NCBI GenBank assembly: GCA_914767715.1
Contig: OU612072.1
Coordinates: 27,032,001 to 27,096,000 of the forward strand
Direction of reading: 5' to 3'
DNA length: 64,000 bases
Origin: Membranipora membranacea
Lineage: Eukaryota > Bryozoa > Gymnolaemata > Cheilostomatida > Membraniporidae
Shown in pieces: positions 14,501-24,900 of this stretch (position 1 is the stretch's first letter; the number at the start of each line of letters is the position of its first letter). The notes beneath the pieces are model-generated. The model saw only the letters and a list, made by a program, of their open reading frames with translations. It did no database searches and was not told where the DNA came from. Both the position numbers and the translations under genes were made by a program.

Positions 14501-17006
14501 ATCATCCACATCAGGTATAAACATCATCCAAATCAGGTACAAACATCGTCCACATCAGGTATAAACATCAGGTATAAACATCGTCCACATCAGGTAATGT
14601 TTTCATTATAAGATACTGCATGGAGACATCAACACAGATTCTTTCAATGTCAAATGTTTGATTTATTAGCTAGAGATGTTCAGATCAAATGCCTTGTTTA
14701 TCAGAGCCTGTTTTTATCTGTATCCTCATCCTGTTTTTCAGCCCATAGAGGGAGCTTTGTTACCAGTCAGCCTATCAGAGATCCCCCGTACAGATACTCC
14801 TCCCACTAACAGGAAGTCATCAGCTGACCCCGCCCCTGCCCCGCCTCCTCCACCCAAACAGGTCACTAAACTAGTAGATTCTATGTGTGCGATCTGCTTC
14901 AAACAGCCGAACAGGCTCGGCGAGGAGGAGAAATGTCTGAAGTGTAACTCCTGTGGGAGAGAAGGTCAGTACTCTTTTCTCCTGTCTGTATGAGAGGTGA
15001 AAGTATAGACTGGAACATGAGCACATCAATCAGAAACATACCTCTCCTCTCCAGTGGCAAGTAAAACAAGAAGCGTTAATAGACGGAGTCTGACCAAAAG
15101 TGAAGCTTTTTGTGAGCTAATTTTGGTGTGCATAGTATTTGAAGCTGCTGCTGTATGGATTAGCTTAAATAACATACAGTACAGTAACAAGGATCTCTGT
15201 TGTATGCTTGCGAAACCGGCCACTTATCACATTCTAAACACTGTCCAAACATGATTACTTTATCTCCGAGAGTTGTCTCCTTCTTTATAGTGAGGACAAC
15301 TTCTTTGTCCACACATATTAATCGTTCTGTTGGCTCAGGGAGTTTGGGACAGCATGGGAAATGTCCCAAACTGTCCCAAACTCCCTGGTTGGCTCAGAGA
15401 GGGTGGGTTGGCTGTTGATGCTCAAAATTGAGATATTCTTTTGGAAAGCACCAAACTATTTCTACAAAAGCAAATTCCCTATACACGTTATTTATCAGGT
15501 GATAATAAGATGTATATATTTACAGCTCATGCATCATGTAGCGAGGTTACACCGATGCTAGCTGTTATCCTCACGTATGAGTGGGTCTGTATGGAGTGTA
15601 AGACTTGTGTAGAGTGCTCAGATCCTGGACAAGAGGTAAGGATTATTAAATAACTTCCTTCGTAGTGCAGACAGCCCGTCATTATAACGTATAATACACC
15701 AGTTTTCTGCATTATTTGTCACCTGTTTTAATAAACTAGAGTTGTCTCCTCTTGTTTTGTGGGTGGATACTTCATATAAAAAACCATTGGGTGAGATCTT
15801 CAGACTGCAAATTCAAAGCTTTCTAGGGGGATGAGCCACAAACCCATTATAACTAAATAATGTAAAACCTCAGTGTCTACAACATACCTACAGAGCTTGG
15901 ACAACTGATTTTGGATATTTTGAATAGTAGCATGCATCATCGTAATGTGGTCACCCTTGCAGATGCAAGCCATCATCGTAAACAAACAAAACAGTATGAT
16001 AGCTATGATTGGCCGATTATTTCACTATGGAATGTGGTGTAAACAAGGAAATGTGTAACGCTACATTACATTATTAGAAACACACATAACAAGTTGACTA
16101 AATATCTTGAACCAGAATTTTTTCATTATGCCGCAAGTTAGCTGTGCTGTTGTTACATGTACTAATCACTCAAAAAAGCTGAAGAAGAAGAAGAAGACCA
16201 TTTTACTCTATCTGTATTTTGAGGAGCCGGAATTCGAGAACTGTATATATATGTATATGTATGACATAAGTGGAAATAATCTACAATGATCTTCTAATAA
16301 TCTCTCAGATATGAGAATTGTATATGTATGACATAAGTGGAAATAATCTACAATGATCTTCTAATAATCTCTCAGATATGAGAACTGTATATGTATGACA
16401 TAGGTGGAAATAATCTACAATGATCCTCTAATAATCTCTCAGATATGAGAACTGTATATGTATGACATAAGTGGAAATAATCTACAATGATCTTCTAATA
16501 ATCTCTCAGATATGAGAACTGTATATGTATGACATAGGTGGAAATAATCTACAATGATCTTCTAATAATCTCTCAGATATGAGAACTGTATATGTATGAC
16601 ATAAGTGGAAATAATCTACAATGATCTTCTAATAATCTCTCAGATATGAGAACTGTATATGTATGACATAGGTGGAAATAATCTACAATGATCTTCTAAT
16701 AATCTCTCAGATATGAGAACTGTATATGTATGACATAAGTGGAAATAATCTACAATGATCTTCTAATAATCTCTCAGATATGAGAAATGACTGCTAAATT
16801 TTTAATTAATTTCATTTTATATGTAATATATAATGTGTACATATTTATATATTATTGTGATTTAATGGGCTTCTGTGTTTTACTTTCAGGAGGATATGAT
16901 AGTGTGTGATTTCTGTGATAGAGGATTTCACACTTTTTGTGTCGGGCTGGAGGAGGTACCTGACGGTAAATGGGGATGTCCAAAGTGTCAGCCTGCTAGT
17001 TCTTAG
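2538..17006 (+). CDS. PHF10: PHF10/BAF45a-like chromatin protein (SAY + double PHD finger), 14 exons
   Basis: Homologue of PHF10, a subunit of the PBAF form of the SWI/SNF remodeller, acting in the nucleus. Exons: 2538-2591, 3837-3957, 4531-4755, 5578-5737, 7077-7213, 7672-7755, 11726-11793, 12027-12116, 12306-12434, 12955-13064, 13311-13458, 14742-14964, 15526-15635, 16890-17006. All phases join, giving 591 codons plus TAG. Residues 1-186 are acidic, Ser/Thr-rich and low in complexity. Residues about 190-400 are the conserved SAY region ([43 protein letters not shown]). Residues about 491-587 are a double PHD finger: CAIC...CNSC, then [12 protein letters not shown] and [18 protein letters not shown]...CPKC, the DPF histone-reader layout. 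Boundaries of exons 2, 3 and 5 are least certain: exon 3 has a TAGTAG acceptor, and exon 5 was started at 7077 because only that keeps frame. The introns hold several minisatellites, and one carries the exon 11 donor. Confidence 0.9.
3136..3206. repeat. TTGTTGTTTG-type simple repeat, intron 1
   Basis: Seven or so imperfect copies of a 10-bp TTGTTGTTTG unit, in the first intron of the PHF10-like gene. Confidence 0.8.
4857..5487. repeat. 30-bp minisatellite, about 21 copies (intron 3 of PHF10-like gene)
   Basis: The unit is roughly cactgcatcacttcacaatcacatataaat, repeated head to tail with few substitutions. Because 30 is a multiple of three and the unit lacks stops in two frames, long apparent reading frames arise (10-residue repeats such as [10 protein letters not shown]). 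They have no other coding character and sit between two well-supported exons, so I do not call them genes. Confidence 0.9.
6541..6900. repeat. 14-bp minisatellite TACTGTGCATAATA (intron 4)
   Basis: About 25 copies of a 14-bp AT-rich unit with variants (TATATA or TACATA for TGCATA). All three minus-strand frames are open through it only because of the repeat. The unit is nearly self-complementary over TGCATA/TATA steps, so it could extrude hairpins. Confidence 0.9.
7812..8056. mobile_element. MITE family A (245 bp, TIR GGGGGGTCTTTCAA)
   Basis: Perfect terminal inverted repeats of about 14 bp (ggggggtctttcaa at the left, ttgaaagacccccc at the right) bound a 245-bp segment full of repeated TCGCTCAC/GTGAGCGA motifs. 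It has no coding capacity. It sits in intron 6 of the PHF10-like gene. A diverged relative lacking the clean ends lies at 26050-26235 in a B56 intron, which supports a dispersed nonautonomous DNA transposon. I could not settle a target-site duplication. Confidence 0.7.
8173..11288. repeat. Giant 16-bp minisatellite, about 195 copies (intron 6)
   Basis: A single intron holds 3.1 kb of the unit agacaggctatcccat repeated about 195 times. Almost all variation is one A/G site (agacagg or aggcagg); I saw one agacaag variant near 10636 and one unit shortened by 6 bp near 10046. The homogeneity implies recent or continuing expansion or gene conversion. The flank just before the array (ccaagctactcaagacagg) resembles segments elsewhere in the window (near 4060 and 27410) reading CAAGACAGGCTA or similar, so the unit may have grown from a dispersed repeat. 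Confidence 0.97.
11358..11376 (+). repeat. Poly-G tract (19 G)
   Basis: An uninterrupted run of 19 G shortly after the giant minisatellite. Its length should be regarded as uncertain because such runs are sequencing-error prone. Confidence 0.8.
11456..11640. repeat. ACCATACAGTAT-type short tandem repeat
   Basis: Irregular tandem mix of ACCATACAGTAT, ACCATACAC and CAGTATACAGT, ending about 85 bp before exon 7 of the PHF10-like gene. Apparent reading frames on both strands are a by-product. Confidence 0.85.
13459..14593 (+). repeat. 22-bp minisatellite carrying the exon 11 splice donor (about 52 copies)
   Basis: The unit is gtataaacatcatccacatcag. It begins at the GT of the exon 11 donor, and each unit ends in CATCAG before the next GTATAA, so the exon-end/donor junction (CAG|GTATAA) is repeated about 52 more times. 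The length fits 51 full units plus one 13-bp partial unit. Variants are CATC/CGTC and GTACAA or GTACAG for GTATAA. GTACAG variants at 13833, 14075 and 14317 are spaced 242 bp (11 units), showing higher-order duplication. The last copy reads CAG|GTAATG. Use of any downstream donor would run into the in-frame TAA at 13462-13464. Confidence 0.92.
15335..15388. repeat. Short inverted repeat (CCAGGGAG family), intron 12
   Basis: cagggagtttgggacag at the left pairs with ctgtcccaaactccctg at the right across an 18-base spacer that itself contains gggaaatgtccc. It shares its outer ends with the palindromes at 911-961 and near 20556-20574. Confidence 0.65.
16250..16785. repeat. 67-bp minisatellite, about 8 copies (intron 13)
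   Basis: Near-identical copies, spaced exactly 67 bp in the first units checked, contain gtatatgtatgacataagtgg and taataatctctcagatatgag. Each copy holds a pyrimidine-poor acceptor-like CTCTCAG. The real acceptor of exon 14 lies just downstream, at 16889. Confidence 0.9.
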
Positions 17007-17173
17007 TCTACATCAGTAATGGAAGGAGCTTCATGCCACAATTGAGAAGAGATATGCATCAGAAAAAAGGGGTTCATGTGTGATTTTTGTGGTAAAAGGA
17101 AGACATGAGGAAACAGTATCTATATATTAATCCACTTACCATATGTACAGTAGTATAGATACAACATTTATAC

Positions 17174-17179
17174 AATAAA
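17174..17179 (+). terminator. Polyadenylation signal of the PHF10-like gene
   Basis: AATAAA lies 168 bp after the TAG stop of the PHF10-like gene, a plausible 3' UTR length. A GT-rich tract (tgtatgtatgtatatatg) follows about 35 bp later. Confidence 0.6.
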
Positions 17180-18951
17180 TATGATTGAATGCAGATGTTC
17201 AAACTGCTCCTTACTGTATGTATGTATATATGTTATATTTGTATGGCCGATAAAATTTGACCTTGGCCATATAGGTCACATCATTTGACTAGTTGTTGTT
17301 TTTGATTTACAAGTCTGAATTTATTTTCTGTATCTATGGTTATGATCATTCAACACGACAGCAATCGCTTACAATGTATAACAATCTACAAGTTGCGCAT
17401 ATTATATCTGCTTCATACAGTCTTCAAGTCAAATTTGGAGAACTCTTGGTGTTCTCCAACTCCATGATACTCCATCATACCCTCCCAGATGATACTAGCT
17501 GGTGAAAGAAATTTTACAGGAGTTGTCTCCTCATTTTGTCAAATAAACTTCAACACAAACTTAGTGGAGGAAGGTCATGAGGTAAACTAGAAATATATGA
17601 GGTATTTACGAATCAAGTTCGGGACACTATTCAGTGGCCCAACAACAGCAGAGGTGAGTGACACTGACAGTGAATGAGTGAGACTGTCACTGTGTATTTA
17701 ACTTGATGTAGTTTGTTTATGGAACAACCAAGGAGTACAACACTAATACACACTCACAGTGAGTGTAAGTTGATATTACTACTAAAATGTGGCAGTTGCA
17801 TTGATTTGCAAGTGTGCTGTATGGTATGAACGTGTCGTATGTATGTAGGTCTGGTATTTTTGTATAGCAAATAAATAATGATATACAATAGATAATAATT
17901 TATTATTTTAAATATGATTGGTAAAATAATACAATGCAGGTTTGTGAGCGCCAGAAGCTCATGCAAGGTGTGGTTGGTCAGTCTTAGCAAGGAGTACCTC
18001 CTTGGTATTAGTAGTAGTTAGCTACTAACTATGCTAGTAGTAATGCAAAATATTGAGTCAGTGCAAGGAGTGGTGATGGTCAGAGTTGGTCAGTGTGTGT
18101 CTGTGAGTAAAGAGTTTACTCTTTGCTGTGATTGTGAGTTATTTCATCAGTTAGGAGAGTAGTTACTAGTTAGTAGGCTAGCTAATTTAATCATATCAGT
18201 TCAATTAATTATTAATCGCATAACAGAGAGTCAGACTAAGAGCAAGGGTAGGGGTGGGCAGGCTAAGCAAGGATTAATTAAGTCAAGGTAAGTAATGTAA
18301 ATAAGTAAGTGAGTAAGTAAGACCCTACTCTAAAGCCTGTGTGTTTGGCAATGTTTGACTGCCCCCCCCCCTTAGTTCTTGTTGTCAAAATCTCAAGGGG
18401 GCAGTCAAACATTGCCAAAGACCCAGGTTTGAGTAGACTGTGGTTGTAGGGCTAGCTGAGAGTGGTGGCGTCTAGTGTTAAAACTTACAAGCAGTGACTG
18501 TGAGTTTAGATGCCCATTATTATAATGCTCAACAACAACTCCTACAAGCTACAACATTGTTACCCCAACCCGAACCTCTTGGTGACAACTCTAGATGTCT
18601 ATGCGTGTTGTGTCAAGACTCGGAGCAATAATTATTCCCTGATAATCTCACAGGCCCTCAGATAAATTAATCTGAAAATTGGATATAGAATGGTGTTTGT
18701 AATATTGTATTGTCATTGCATCATTTCGTAACTTATTTTTTATTAAAGAAACATCAGTTGTAGCTGTGTGATTATAGATAACAAATAGGCCTAAGTAGAT
18801 CCTTGTTTTCTCTCTTTTAGCTCGTCTGAGGTGCGGAGATAACCAGGTGAACATCTGGTGAGGCTGAAAGTCAACATGTATAGAGGAATATTCATGTGCC
18901 AAAATTAACTACTTAGTGGAGATACATAAAGGGATAATATAAACATTCACC
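17180..18951. other. Intergenic region between PHF10-like and B56 genes
   Basis: No open frame here looks genuine. The stretch contains GTAAGTAAGT-like simple sequence (18285-18330), a long near-perfect hairpin (18325-18437) and presumably the promoter and any untranslated 5' exon of the B56 gene. The sequence tctcttttag at 18811-18820 would serve as a 5' UTR acceptor before the ATG at 18952. Confidence 0.4.
18325..18437. other. Long hairpin, miRNA-precursor-like
   Basis: The inner stem tttggcaatgtttgactgcc (from 18344), continuing into a C run, pairs perfectly with its complement ending at 18419, about 23 bp, around a 30-base loop. Outside this, flanks CTACTC..CCTG and CAGG..GAGTAG pair with small bulges, extending the stem to about 40 bp. 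Size and shape fit a pri-miRNA hairpin, but a palindromic mobile element is an equal possibility. The arms are almost perfectly complementary, which argues for a young inverted duplication. No small-RNA evidence is available. Confidence 0.4.
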
Positions 18952-21900
18952 ATGGCGCTCAGCACGCCTAAAATGGATAAACTGAAGATGGGCACTAAAC
19001 TCACTGATGATGCTTTTGGTGCCAAACAAGGTCTGAAGATAAGAAAGCAGAAGAAAAGTCAGGGTTCCTCCAGATACAAGGCCATCGGGGCTACTGAACT
19101 TACGGCACTACCTCTACTTAAAGGTATGTTACTTAATAACTCCATTAGCCCGACCTGTCCAGCCACTAACAGTGAACAAGGAGCATTGAGCCTGCTGTAA
19201 GACTGAACTTACCGCAGGGAGCTCGGAGAGGGCCTTAATATGGTGGCTCAGTAGTAATAATATAACATGTATCTGATATAATATATAAGAATAGTACCAG
19301 ATAGACGGGACACAATGATTTATACTGGAGATGGAGAGTTACTCCTACCACTTGAGAATAAGTAGTAGTTTATTTACCCTGTTACTATCTGATATTTTAG
19401 TTAGGGTCTCTCCTCTCCTAATCGGCGGCTCGGCTTCTGGTTATGGTGACACAATGCTTAATCAGAACTATTTATTTAAACGTTTGGGTGAAGCTCAAAA
19501 TACCGGTAACTAGTTCCGACACAGTATATCGAGGCAGGCGTAATTTTAGAGCAACATAGAAGATGTCTCTAACTTTTTACACGCTATCATTCAGTCACAA
19601 AACAAGCTAATGAATATATTTTTGCACACTGATGATGTGTTTATCATTGAATATGACCTGCAGAGCGCCTCATTAGCTGTGAGCAGTAGGTAGTACTCTT
19701 AGGCCTGTAGCTGGCAGACGTCTCACTTCTGATTTGCTGTGACATTGGGAAAAGTTTTCACAATGTGACCGATTTTAAGTGTTCGGAATTAACAATGATT
19801 GGGTGTGAATTGGAGGGCTATGTTTAGGATAATGATCTTATTTTATAGTGAGCGGTCTAATGAGATTTCTTCTCCTTATAATTAGAGGCTGCCTGTAATT
19901 TACTAATCCAGCGTGAGCGTAACCTGCACTGCCTGCCCGCTGTACACACTGATATATACAGCAGAGTGATTGAGCTAATTTAACTCTATCCTCTGTTTGT
20001 GGCTGACCTTCTTTATTTATACAACTGTAAAAAGTGGTAGCTGTAAAACTTAGCTAAGAAATTAGGGCAGAGAACCACAGGCAGTTTTAGTAAATATGTT
20101 ATTGCCTTAAATAGCCAAAGGGTCGGATACAATCAGTGTATGACTATGAAGACTTATAATAAACCTGAAAACTGCCCTATAACTGACAAGTCTTCAGAGA
20201 TGATTTCTTGAGCATAAAGAAGCAATTCGCCATGAGTTAGATCTATAGAAATCTGATCCTTATATGTATCACAGGGTAAGGGTATTGCTCACCTTGTGAT
20301 ATGTATGGATGGTTGTATTTTTTGTTGTATCTGTAGGCCCTAGTTTAAAATGTAGAGAATAGTTAAGACCATTTTATCTTCATGAAGAGTCTGATTCAGC
20401 TACAATGTATCAGACCATATTAGTCATTATCACACACGGTAATTACTTAGGGTCGTCTCACTCAGACTATAAGTGAAGTTCTCAGAGTAGGTGACGGCGT
20501 GACGCCCTGTAGTTGTGTGACATACTCCACCTTTTACAGGAATCTGAGTCCTTAGACCAGGGAGAATTCTCCCTGCTTAGACCAAATACTGGTTACTGTT
20601 AATCTGTAGCCGAGTCTGTCTGTCTGTGTTATAGATACAGCTCCTAATGAGCAGCAGGACTTGATGGTTAGGAAGTTACTACAGTGTTGTAATGTGTTTA
20701 ACTTTATGGATACTGTATGTGATGTGAAGAGTAAGGAGATAAAGAGGGCGTGTCTCAATGAGCTGGTCGACTACATAACGGCTACGAGGGGTGTACTTAC
20801 TGAGCCAGTGTACCCTGAAGTCATCAAAATGGTACGTAAAGTAGTCGACTATCTGCTGAGATAATTGAGATATAATAATAATAATATGAACTATAATATG
20901 AATATTCAGTGTCCCTTTCGGGGCAAATGAGAATATGGTTACATAAGATTGATGATATGTGATACAAGATATATAAGATCTATGATATGACTCATCTAAT
21001 TAGCGCACCCTTGTACAATGTAAGGGTGGGCAAGCTAGGCCATTGCTAAGAGAGCTCACCTCCTTCAGCAGAATGGGTAGCGACCGGGATTCGAACCTGC
21101 AACTCTCAGATTGAGAACCTCGAATCCTAACCACTACACCACCCTGCCTGCCACCATTCATCAATATGTGAGCTGATAACAAAGTATTGCAGACTGTGAG
21201 CTGTGAGTGGTCTCACTAAACAGCCCAGCTAATCATGAAACAATATGTCGTATTTTATCTAACCTCATCAATGGTTTTACTTCCTGAAAAATAATCTGTG
21301 CAGATTTTTATTTTATTCTAAGGTGGCGTTTAACGTATTCCGTACCCTTATATTACAGGTGGCGTGTAACGTATTCCGTACTCTTATATTACAGGTGGCG
21401 TGTAACGTATTCCGTACCCTTATATTACAGGTGGCGTGTAACGTATTCCGTACTCTTATATTACAGGTGGCGTGTAACGTATTCCGTACCCTGCCGCCGT
21501 GTGAGAACCCAGACTATGACCCAGAGGAGGATGATCCCACATTGGAAGCTGCCTGGCCTCATCTTCAGCTTGTTTATGAATTCTTCCTCAGATTCCTCGA
21601 GTCTCAGGACTTCCAGCCAAGTCTCGCCAAACGATTCATTGACCAAAAATTTGTTATGGAGGTCAGTAAGATTTATTTATACATAGCCTCATTTCCTCAT
21701 AAATAGCCTCATTACCTCGTTCCTAGTCTGATTACCTCATACGTAGCCTATGTTCAGAGTTGTCATTTCTCCATTTGGGTACTGTTTATCACACGGCATA
21801 GGAAGATAGAGTGAAACTGGCTTGATCTTGTGAACTGTGTACATTAAAAAATCTTTCAGGTTCAGCATCGGCATCATTTAAATAAGTTTTTAATGGTGCA

Positions 21901-24900
21901 GATTCTAAATCAAAAACATATTTTATCCTTTTAAAAGCAGTTTTCAAATTATGGTCATTTCTGCTCCTTTTTCCTATGATGCATTGGCTAAAGAGTACCC
22001 GGTTTGAGAGATGACAACTCCGAATATAGGCTCAAATTCAAACTCAGAAAACACAGTATAATGTTAAAATTTTTTAACGATTTGAATGATATTACTGATT
22101 TGACATGACATAACTCTTTGTACTTTGTATGTAACATGACATGATTGGTTTTGTAGCTGTTAGATCTGTTTGACAGCGAAGATCCACGAGAACGAGATTT
22201 CCTCAAGACCTGTTTGCACAGAATCTACGGGAAATTTCTCGGCCTCAGAGCTTTCATCAGGAAACAGATTAACAACATATTCCTCAAGTTTGTTACCAGA
22301 ATTGTTACACAAGTAGATATGTTTACACATTAGTGGGTTGGTAGACTAGTAGTTTTAGGGGTGGTATTATTGTAGTATTAATACACTGCTGGTGTTTTTA
22401 TAATAATATGATTGTGACATAAAAAGGTCAATGCTATTGTATTACAATCAAGGAATTCATGATCGAAGTCATTGATGCTTTAGCAAACCGATTAGTAATC
22501 CCCTTGGGCTTGTATAGGCGTAATGATAGCTAATAGGGATAGTCAAACTCCCACAAACTAACGCTCTATACTCTAACTTTCTGTCAATGAACTGCATCAG
22601 AAATTGAACCAACAATTCACAACTAAGTTCTAACCCAATACCTGACTTCTTCACCTTCACTTACCGTAGCTATATCCAGTGTTCTTTGCTGTTTATTTCA
22701 GGTTTATTTATGAAACAGAAAAGTTCAATGGCGTGGGAGAACTTTTGGAAATATTAGGAAGTATTATCAACGGTTTTGCCTTGCCACTGAAGTCTGAACA
22801 CAGGACGTTTCTGACTAAAGTATTACTACCGCTCCACAAAGCTAAAACTCTGGGACTTTATCATGCACAGGTTAGTATTATGTAACTGAGAATTTATAGA
22901 TTTAGGAGACGCGACAACGGTCTGAGCGACTTTTTAAGTGGTTTTCACAAGTTAACTGTACATGTATAACTGAGAGGTTAGTGAAGGACTGACCTCTTAT
23001 CTCAATTTAAATGAACATGATGAGTAATGTGTGCGAAGCTTTAATTATGACAACAAATGGTCCCTGTTACAAATCAAGAGTCATCTGCTCTCTAGGCAAA
23101 GTTCTCAATAAGTGGACGACTCTTAACAATGACTATAGACAACATGTAGGCTTGGAGGGTGGGATACCCCTCCCCCGACCCTCCCTGCCTACAGGTAGGT
23201 AATTTATTGTGTATTTAATTATTGAACATAATGTTCAATGGATGGAAACAGTGCATGTATCTGGACCCGTATACTATAATACTTGATAAGGTATGCTTTA
23301 ATACAAATGTGATATAGTAGTACAATGATATAGTATCTTAGTGTATTATTGTATTACTATTACTATTACTATAACATTTAGCTTACTGCGTATTACAATG
23401 GTATAGTATTGTATTGTATTACTTTTACAGTTAGCATACTGCGTAGTACAATGGTATAGTATTGTATTGTATTACTTTTACAGTTAGCGTACTGTGTAGT
23501 ACAGTTCTTAGAGAAAGATCCTGGTCTTACAGAGTCAGTAGTTTCTGGTCTTCTAAAGGTTTGTATAAATATGATTATATATATGTAATAATATCATTCC
23601 TATTATCCACATGTAGAACAGCTCAAACTCATAAATGCTGCCAGAGACGCGATAGTATTGGTTGTTGGTTATTATTGGTTTGTTCATCTCTTTAGACTGA
23701 GATAATTGAGATATTTGTCTGCCCTGGTTATATTATAACAGTATCCTGATTTGACCTGCGTCCTCGCTCTCCTCCCGTCCCTGCTGCTCAGGTTTCGCAG
23801 CAATGCATTAATGGGTAGCAAATAATGTGCTGTGCAGCATCAGCTTTGTGCATTACGCGATGCAAAACTCAAAGTAGTTGCTGACTCTAAGCTGGGTAAC
23901 ACTTCAGTTTAGGGGAGGTTCCAAGACTTTGCTGTAATATTTATAGAGCACAGGCTAAATAATAACAGGAACAGGAAACTGCTATGTGGTATTCTCTTTT
24001 AGCTGAGTTTGAGTACCTGATGGAAGAAATGTTTCACAAGAATTCTGGCTGAATAATCATCCAAATTATATTTTGTCTTTTTCCCCATGCAGAAGGTGCA
24101 ATCTGCTATTAAACAACGGCCATCAATGAGAAGTAGTTTGAAACCTTGGTTGCCCTCTAAAGATTCAAGAGAACAGAATAAAAACAGAGAACTTCCAAAT
24201 TGAACTATTTTTAAAAAATTTGAATGCTTTGCTTGCTTGTATAGGGTTCGCTACTCCCCGATTAACACGTTTGAAGCTGGTTGACCAAATAAGCACAAAT
24301 CTATTCTGATATTTCAGTTTTGGCCTAAAACATGTAGTCAGAAGGAGGTGATGTTTCTCGGTGAAATGGAGGAAATATTAGATGTCATAGAATCAACTCA
24401 ATTCCAGAAAATCATGGAGCAATTATTCAAACAAATAGCTAAATGTGTGAGCAGTCCTCACTTCCAGGTAAAATTAGAAGTTAATATAGTGTTTGTCTCA
24501 CTTGTGTGTACCATGAGGTAAAAGAATGACATGAGGGTGATTTAAACTCTGAGCTGAGGCGAGTATCAATAAGAAAATTTAACATTTCTGTTGCGTATCC
24601 TCTGAACTTTCAGTGAGAAGCTGCTGAGCTGTCATGACTTTATTGATCCCATCTCCCTCTGGTTCTACTATGAGTCTATGACTAGTCAGTTATCCCTGTC
24701 ACTGTAGTGGTGAGCAATGGGAGTAGATGTGAACCTTTCCTCTGTGTTTGAATCACAACCGATCTGGTCCTGATGATATAACGTTATAGATGTACTTACT
24801 GAACTTACTTACTTACTTACTGATTATTTTTAGGTAGCAGAGAGAGCTTTATATTACTGGAATAATGAGTACCTGATGGGATTTATCGAGGAACATTCTA

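Noticed and set aside
15026-15712. Several 60-70 codon open frames on both strands
   Set aside because: They overlap the intron and exon 13 of the PHF10-like gene; only 15526-15635 in one frame has the conserved PHD sequence.
21075-21146. A functional tRNA gene on the minus strand
   Set aside because: A and B boxes are good, but the T stem has two mismatches and the anticodon arm is abnormal; better read as a SINE head.
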